DNA from: Darksidea phi
Lineage: Eukaryota > Ascomycota > Dothideomycetes > Pleosporales > Lentitheciaceae
Assembly (NCBI GenBank): GCA_030770425.1
Contig: JASJFT010000032.1
Location: forward strand, 124,001 to 188,000
Length of the DNA stretch: 64,000 nt
Reading direction: 5' to 3'
Part shown: piece by piece, positions 58,805 through 64,000 of the stretch
Layout of the letters: each line of letters opens with the position of its first letter
How positions within the stretch are numbered: position 1 is the stretch's first letter
The notes under the pieces: model-generated
Seen by the model: the letters and a program-made list of their open reading frames with translations, nothing else
The model's database searches: none
Told to the model about the DNA's origin: nothing
Program-made: the position numbers and the translations under genes

Positions 58805-59345
58805 CTAGTCCCGCCACTCTTTGCTGCACTTCGTGCACTAAAGCTTATATCAGTATACTCCCCACATTCTTCTCTAGAGCCCAACGCACCTTGTAGAAAT
58901 TCGTCATAGGCTCATCAGCACTGCGAATCTGCAGCGCATACCAATACGCCTGATCGTTTCGACACTTTTCATTCGGACATTGCACTGACCACAAATTAAC
59001 GTGTCGTTCTCGAACCATACCTTCCTTGTCTCTACTGCTTCGAGGTAGGCGGTGGGGTATAACATACCAGACGTCTTATCCACATTCTCCCACGCCCCGG
59101 CGCCGCCAATAACATCATCGGCGTCTTTTTGTCGCAATGGCTTGCGCTCGAAGTAGCGCTTGTTGATGACGAACTGGTACGGGCAGGTCAGGCATTCGAA
59201 GCGGTTTTGCCCCGAGTATTGCGCCGTTGAGGGGTCGTCGGCGGGGACTTTGGAGACGCGGAGCATGTTGCTGCATGTGGGGCAGACTGGTTTTTTTGTT
59301 AGATTGGTAGTGAGATTAGAGGATGCGGGACTTACAGAGGAGCAT
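58805..59345 (-). CDS. RPC11: RNA polymerase III subunit RPC11 (RPC10)
   Basis: Four exons, 59345-59336, 59286-59068, 58984-58890 and 58837-58805, give 118 residues. The first exon is only ten bases (ATGCTCCTCT). The joined product starts MLLFCPTCSNMLRVSK, giving the first zinc ribbon with FECLTCPYQFVI. The C-terminal TFIIS-like ribbon is VQCPNEKCRNDQAYWYALQIR followed by SADEPMTNFYKCTKCSKEWRD, with the RSADEP acidic tip that stimulates transcript cleavage. The subunit is needed for Pol III termination and RNA proofreading. The exon-3 frame is not obvious, since a long open frame runs through intron 2. The gene is head-to-head with the ankyrin gene. Confidence 0.92.
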
Positions 59346-59770
59346 GGCGGAAGGTGTGGGGTTGTATGCGCCTGGGTCGGACGATGAGGATGAGGCTTAA
59401 AATGTTTATGGTGCTAGGACTGGATGGGGGCAAGTGCGGGGCCTAGCGCCCTGCAGTTGCCGGTCTGAGCCTCAGCCACAGCTCATTACGGGCTTGAAAT
59501 CACCGCAGACGGGAGAGACGTGCACGCTTGGGGTCCGGCTGTCTCACATTGACGCTGCATTCCTCGCTGACTGCGCTCGACGTGTACAAGCTGCTCTTCT
59601 CTGTCTGCGCTTTCCTCGCTCTTCCGATCGTCTTAGAAGTAACTTGCGCGCCGCGTTCGCGACTTTCGCTCTCCCGTCACCCCGCTTCACAGATCTCGGC
59701 TTGTCCTAAGCGCCTACGAACCTCCCACGGTCGTTTATAGAGCAAACACGTGCTTATAACGGTGCTAAAT
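59346..59770. promoter_or_regulatory. Divergent promoter region, RPC11 / ankyrin gene
   Basis: 425 bases separate the diverging start codons. Frames on the plus strand at 59434-59740 are probably chance. Confidence 0.4.
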
Positions 59771-60430
59771 ATGGCTGACGAGGAGGTATGTTCCCCGTAA
59801 GACTTCTGGCAGATACCTGCGTCTAACAGTATACCAGGGTGCTTCCCCTCGCGAGCTGATACTCGAAGCATGCCGTCGCAACAACACCTCACTCCTTGAG
59901 GAAACGCTAGCGGAGCTCGCCGCAGCAGCAGAGAAGGCTGGCAAGAAACCGACTGAATATGTTGCGGAGGCGTTGAACACGGCGGTTGATGGGGTGGGGA
60001 ATGGCTGTTTACATGTCGCGGCTACATATGGAAGCTGTAAGTCTACGCGTCTATGTCATACACCTTCTATGCGGGCTAACACCTCGCAGACGAAGTCCTC
60101 GACCTCTTGCTCGACCAAGAAGGCGTCGAAATCGACGAAATCGACCGTCTAGAACGCGATACCCCGCTCCACAAAGCTGTGCGCTACGTAAACTCGCTTA
60201 ACAAAGCTGACTGGGAAGCCGCGGGCCACCCCATCGTCGACATCCTGCTCGACGCTGGCTGCGACCCTAGGATACGGAATAAAGCGAAGTTGAAGCCTGT
60301 CGAGTTGGCGGACCCGAGGAATACTGCGTTGAGGAGTATGCTGCAGAAGGGCGAGTATGCGATGACGGCGGGTGGGGATGTTGTGGAGGAGGATGATGGA
60401 CCCACAGGGAGCGCGAGTGATAGCGATTAG
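59771..60430 (+). CDS. Small ankyrin-repeat protein
   Basis: Three exons, 59771-59785, 59838-60036 and 60090-60430, give 184 residues. The product starts MADEEGASPRELILEACRRNN. It has two or three ankyrin repeats: GNGCLHVAATYGSYEVLDLLLD, the RDTPLHKAVRYVNS..AGHPIVDILLDAGCDP unit, then RNKAKLKPVELA. It ends in an acidic tail (VVEEDDGPTGSASDSD). Length, repeat number and acidic tail resemble yeast Yar1, the chaperone of ribosomal protein uS3, but that identity is a guess from architecture. Cytosolic or nuclear; no signal peptide. Confidence 0.85.
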
Positions 60431-60894
60431 AGACATGGTATGCATATGGCAACAGGAGATGGCATTTTGGGTCGCATTGGAGTATGCGCCGGGACGTTCA
60501 GTCACAGACGTCGCACAATGGGAGAGAAAGCATTTAGTTCACTTGAGTCTTCATTCTGGCTACCTGTCGGGATACCATTCCCGTGAGACTGCCATATACG
60601 TAGTGTGCTCCTGCTTGGAGGCCTCAGCTTGAATAGAGAAGTCAGTATCCAAACCACAATACTTGTCCGAGAGCGGGAATCACCTAAACCAAGCCAATAT
60701 GCTCATGAAACCCAGTATTGTTCTCCAAACGCCGTAGGTTACCCCATATCGCATTGCGCGCAAGAGATGCGCCGGTCTACGCTCGTCGCCGCCTTGTCCA
60801 AGTTCCTAGTGCTTGTCCGCATCAAAGCGCTCAACCAGCCATTAATCCTCTTGCTGTCCACGATGTTAGCGCAATTCCTACATGGCACACCCCC
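60431..60894. other. Convergent intergenic region
   Basis: 3' flanks of the ankyrin gene and the SF3b10 gene. A plus-strand frame from 60605 overlaps the latter and is not accepted. Confidence 0.5.
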
Positions 60895-61152
60895 CTATGG
60901 TGTACGTACCTTCGGGGGCGGACCCACTGGCTGGATCATCCTCTCCAGCAACTGGATCCGCGTCTGCTCCCTCGACTGGCCGAGCCCGATGCTCATGTAT
61001 TGGAGGAGCGGCGGGTGGCCGATGTAGCTGCTGAGCGAATCGCGCGCAATGTTGGAAGTCCACTCGTGCTTGGTGGTGTCGCTGCTGCCGATGCCGATGT
61101 AGCGCGCTTGGAGGGCTTCGAGCTGTTGCTGGGCGCGGAGTTTGTCGGCCAT
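60895..61152 (-). CDS. Splicing factor 3B subunit 5 (SF3b10/Ysf3)
   Basis: An intronless frame of 85 residues: MADKLRAQQQLEALQARYIGIG, then DTTKHEWTSNIARDSLSSYIGH and PPLLQYMSIGLGQSRE. This is the highly conserved SF3b10 sequence at the family's usual length of 80-90 residues. The protein sits in the SF3b core of U2 snRNP, next to SF3B1, and helps branch-site recognition. Longer frames run antisense to it and can hide it. Its start codon faces the next gene 251 bases away. Confidence 0.92.
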   Translation of the reverse strand: MADKLRAQQQLEALQARYIGIGSSDTTKHEWTSNIARDSLSSYIGHPPLLQYMSIGLGQSREQTRIQLLERMIQPVGPPPKVRTP

Positions 61153-61403
61153 TTTGGCGGGTTGGCGAGGAAGCGATTTGGTGAGAAAGTGGAAGCGGTC
61201 GAGTGGGTCGGTTTAAGTGCTTTTGGTAGTGGGTTGTGTGAGTGTCTGGGGGGCAAGGTGAAGCTTAAAGATCGAAATTTGATGACTAAGCTTTGAAGAT
61301 ACTCCGCATCAGGCCTACACCTCGAAACTGCACTTCATCCCACAGCAATCGCACAAAGCTTCCCTTTCGCACCGCATCTCATTCCAGCGTTTATTAGTTC
61401 AAT

Positions 61404-61985
61404 ATGGCTCAAGAAGACGCGGTAATGAGCAACGCGCCGCCCACCCCCGGCGAAGACGCAGACGTAGACGCAGACCCGGAACCCACCTCCCCCGTAGTCG
61501 ACTACTCGCCCGCAACTGTCTCGTACAACGAAGCCTTCGAAAACGACCTCATGAACGCCATTCTATACAACTCCGGCAACCTCCCACCCCGCACACCCCC
61601 GAGCACTATCCCCATAATAAACCCTACTACGCTCCCCGTCCCACTCTCCTCCCACCTTCGCACACATGCCTCGCCCATTCCCGGCGTCCTACTCACACAC
61701 GCGAACGGCTATCATACGGGAGGCCCTGGACCAACGCCGGACACGGTCGCGCTGTTTGCGAAGAAATTCATCGACGAGCATGGGATTGAGGATGCGGGGC
61801 AGTTGGAACGCGTGGTGGAGGAGAAGATACGAGAGAAGCTGGAGGTTGTTAGGGAGAGGATGAGGGAGCGGGAAGAGGCTGTCAATCGGAATCGGCATGT
61901 TGAGAGGGAGTTGGAGGAGTTACAGATGCAGAGGGCGGCGGAGTTGAGTGTTGCAGAGAAGATTAAGGGGGGGAGGAAAAGGTGA
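61404..61985 (+). CDS. Hypothetical coiled-coil protein
   Basis: An intronless frame of 193 residues. Residues 1-45 are acidic and Pro-rich, followed by a central Pro-rich region (NLPPRTPPSTIPIINPTTLPVP). Then comes FAKKFIDEHGIEDAGQLERVV, and a highly charged coiled coil (about 140-180, KIREKLEVVRERMREREEAV) ends in KGGRKR. It is conserved-looking, but no named domain is recognised. There is no signal peptide and no membrane segment. The gene is head-to-head with SF3b10 and in the same direction as the following gene. Confidence 0.75.
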   Translation: MAQEDAVMSNAPPTPGEDADVDADPEPTSPVVDYSPATVSYNEAFENDLMNAILYNSGNLPPRTPPSTIPIINPTTLPVPLSSHLRTHASPIPGVLLTHANGYHTGGPGPTPDTVALFAKKFIDEHGIEDAGQLERVVEEKIREKLEVVRERMREREEAVNRNRHVERELEELQMQRAAELSVAEKIKGGRKR

Positions 61986-63091
61986 GGTGGTGGGGAAAAC
62001 TTTGGTGATAATACGTCGTGGGGCTGGGCATTTATGAAGTTTTGTGTAAAAGAGGGGGAGAAGGCAGATGTGGACGGCATATTCCGATGAAGTTTGACCA
62101 TGGTCATGCCAGCGTCTCGCTTTCACAGCCCAGGAGTATCGGGAGCAGCTCAGACATGGGCAATCGACTCGATGAGCCTTCACGCCGTCTCACATGGATT
62201 GGAAAGAAATAAGAGATTCCATGTCATAAAGTATAAGTTGATCGGGGCTTGGCGGTTCCGCCGTTCGGCCTTTGAGACGACCTGAGCAGTACGCGACAAT
62301 CGTGTGTCTGAGATTCCGACATCTCTATGGGCGTCTCTCCACGAAGAGTACATCGGCTTTGATTCAATTCCGCCGACGTTTAATGACAACCGGGTTGTCC
62401 AAGCATACTTTCGACTGCTTGCCCAGCGAGGTACAGCAAGTCGCAATCCTGACCGCTTCATCCACGGTTGAGGTCTTCTTAAGCGGAGTCTGGAGCTGAG
62501 GGTATCGGTGCATGCACTAAATACTCGAGATTTTGAGATCGGTGGAACGAATGACGTCGCTTTGCAAAACATATCTGATCAGAACCAAGTAGCATGAAGA
62601 GCGTCGCAATGCATAGTTGTCATTCTCAATCTACGCTACACAAGCTTCTCTTCTCAAAACATACCCGCAATTGAGGCAAAAACATACGTTAGATGCTGTC
62701 GATCCACAGCTTATCCCGACTTAGTACAGATTAAGCAAAGACCAGCTAAAGCCCTGGCCAACCGTCGTCATCGTCGTTGCCCCGCTCAGACGCGCGTGAA
62801 CCCTGCATACCACTACCTGCCGCTTTAGCGCATCGGAGATCGAATGTTTAAAGACTCGCGCGACTCCCTTCAAACACGCAGCAACTTCCCCATTTACGTG
62901 CTTCTCCGCTACCTTGTCTCTTCGCATCCTCTGCACACCTCAGTGCACATCTCCCACGTATTTGACTTGCAGGGCTCTGCGGATGAGCTCTGGAATTCGC
63001 CAGGCCCAGTTCCAGGGTCTTGAGTTTCTTCTCCACACAATAGCGGCTTTCGATCACGCTCCCACAGCGCTGAATACGATCTGAAGCCATC
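61986..63091. other. 1.1-kb stretch without an accepted gene
   Basis: Contains 3' flank and promoter sequence. Minus-strand frames at 62180-62572 and 62848-63570 have random-looking products, and the second is antisense to the next gene. Confidence 0.4.
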
Positions 63092-64000
63092 ATGTTGGGC
63101 CGACTTGCATGGCGAGGCTTCAGCTTTGGATATGGACTTCTCAATCTAGTGTTAATGCTGGGCATTGCGGCGATCCGCGATGGAGCGTTCACGAAGCGGA
63201 CAAGCGAGAGTGGGAAGAAGGAGTTGGATATTGGTATGTTTCTGCTCTGCCTAAGCCCCGGCATATCGCGGGCGTGAGCAAGACTAATGGATTCGTAGCT
63301 CAGAAGCGGTACTGGAGTCTTGCGGGGCAGCCGCTGCCGGGCTTTACACACCAATTCTTTACGCTGCGGAATGGCTTGAAGCTTCATTACGTCGTCAAGC
63401 CAGGCTCCGACTCTTCTGCTACGAAGAATGTAGCCATCTTCCTGCATGGTGAGCCGTCCCATTCTGTTTTCCTTTACACGAACTAATGGTATTACGCAAG
63501 GCTTTCCCGACTCGTTCCTCCTCTGGCGCAACCTCCTTGCCGCATCGATCCTCGAATCGCACATCCTCATTGCCGTCGACCTTCCCGGCTACGGCGGCAG
63601 CGACAATCTACAGAAATATGGCGCAAATGAGGTGCTGGAGACCATGACCGAGTTCATACTAGGCATGAGGGAGATGTACTTGGAGGAGGAGGCGAAGCTA
63701 GTGGTTGTGAGCCATGATTGGGGAGGTATTATAGCCGCAAGGCTTGCTTCGGAGGCCAATCAGTTGGCTGATCGATTCGTCATTGCGAGCGCCGTCATCG
63801 TATGTCCACCGTCCAAGAAGGCATCGGGCCTCTTCTGGAGTCCGGTTGGTGAGAAATCGCTAATCCATAGTAGCCTCAACATTGGGCCTCCAATGCCTTC
63901 ACCAAGACCGGCTCCGCAAAGCAAATGCTACACACCTACCTCCGACGCCCGCTCAGCTTCTCTCTCCTCAAGAACGCTCTCTCCACGCTCGATCCGGTCT
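63092..64000 (+). CDS. Epoxide hydrolase-like alpha/beta hydrolase (3' end outside window)
   Basis: Exons 63092-63233, 63299-63448, 63501-63799 and 63874 onward, all with GT..AG introns, encode 239 residues before the window ends. A membrane anchor or signal anchor lies near the N-terminus (FSFGYGLLNLVLMLGIAAI). The fold shows FFTLRNGLKLHYVV, the HGFPDSFLLWRNLL oxyanion region, DLPGYGGSDNL, and VVSHDWGGIIAARL, where the nucleophile is Asp as in epoxide hydrolases (also possible in dehalogenases). The cap tyrosines and the catalytic His lie beyond the window. It is likely an ER-associated microsomal-type enzyme opening epoxides of lipids or xenobiotics. The last visible residues are LSTLDPV. 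Confidence 0.85.

Noticed and set aside
62848..63570. A 240-codon minus-strand frame
   Set aside because: Antisense to the first exons and introns of the epoxide hydrolase gene; the product is not protein-like.

Overview
This window comes from a filamentous ascomycete, most likely a Dothideomycete such as a Pleosporales species. Genes carry short introns of about 43-80 bases with GT..AG ends. The products are fungal types: Zn2Cys6 factor, fungal SPP1, PAS kinase, TIM14, RLP24, EF-1alpha. AT-rich tracts and dead genes carry C-to-T and G-to-A changes typical of repeat-induced point mutation (RIP). Nothing bacterial, no CRISPR array and no rRNA or convincing tRNA gene was seen. The species call is inference from gene style, not from a search.

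Layout. 1-6.2 kb is a decayed accessory end. It holds the C-terminal end of a pogo-type transposase in an AT-rich tract, an aminoglycoside-phosphotransferase-like pseudogene, an 823-bp element with ~70-bp terminal inverted repeats, and an F-box-like pseudogene with three RIP-type stops. 6.4-28.2 kb is a dense block of intact genes: a GST-like protein, RLP24, PAM18/TIM14, an m-AAA protease, a LysM membrane protein, QCR8, an alpha/beta hydrolase, a Zn2Cys6 factor, an F-box-like protein, SPP1, NSE3 and a chalcone-isomerase-like mitochondrial protein. 28.2-32.9 kb is sparse and holds an SRPBCC-fold protein and a secreted low-complexity protein. 32.9-43.7 kb is a second decayed island. It holds the tail of one cytochrome P450, a kinase gene with its catalytic core deleted, a frameshifted unknown gene, a tandem duplication, a near full-length RIP-destroyed P450 whose heme cysteine has become tyrosine, a gamma-glutamylcyclotransferase-like gene with one stop, and a 27-bp minisatellite. 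43.8-64 kb is again conserved: EF-1alpha, a short-chain dehydrogenase (frameshifted here), an adaptor-motif protein, PAS kinase, a homeobox/C2H2 factor, RPC11, an ankyrin protein, SF3b10, a coiled-coil protein and a 3'-truncated epoxide hydrolase.

How the genes relate. These are eukaryotic single genes, not operons. Several are head-to-head pairs that probably share promoters: RLP24/PAM18, NSE3/chalcone-isomerase-like, RPC11/ankyrin, SF3b10/coiled-coil. Mitochondrial functions recur between 9 and 28 kb (PAM18, m-AAA protease, QCR8, chalcone-isomerase-like) but without sign of a cluster. I found no convincing new multi-gene system. The most notable signals are the decayed genes that only appear when frames are read through stops.

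Intron boundaries were worked out by hand from splice consensus, reading frame and family conservation.
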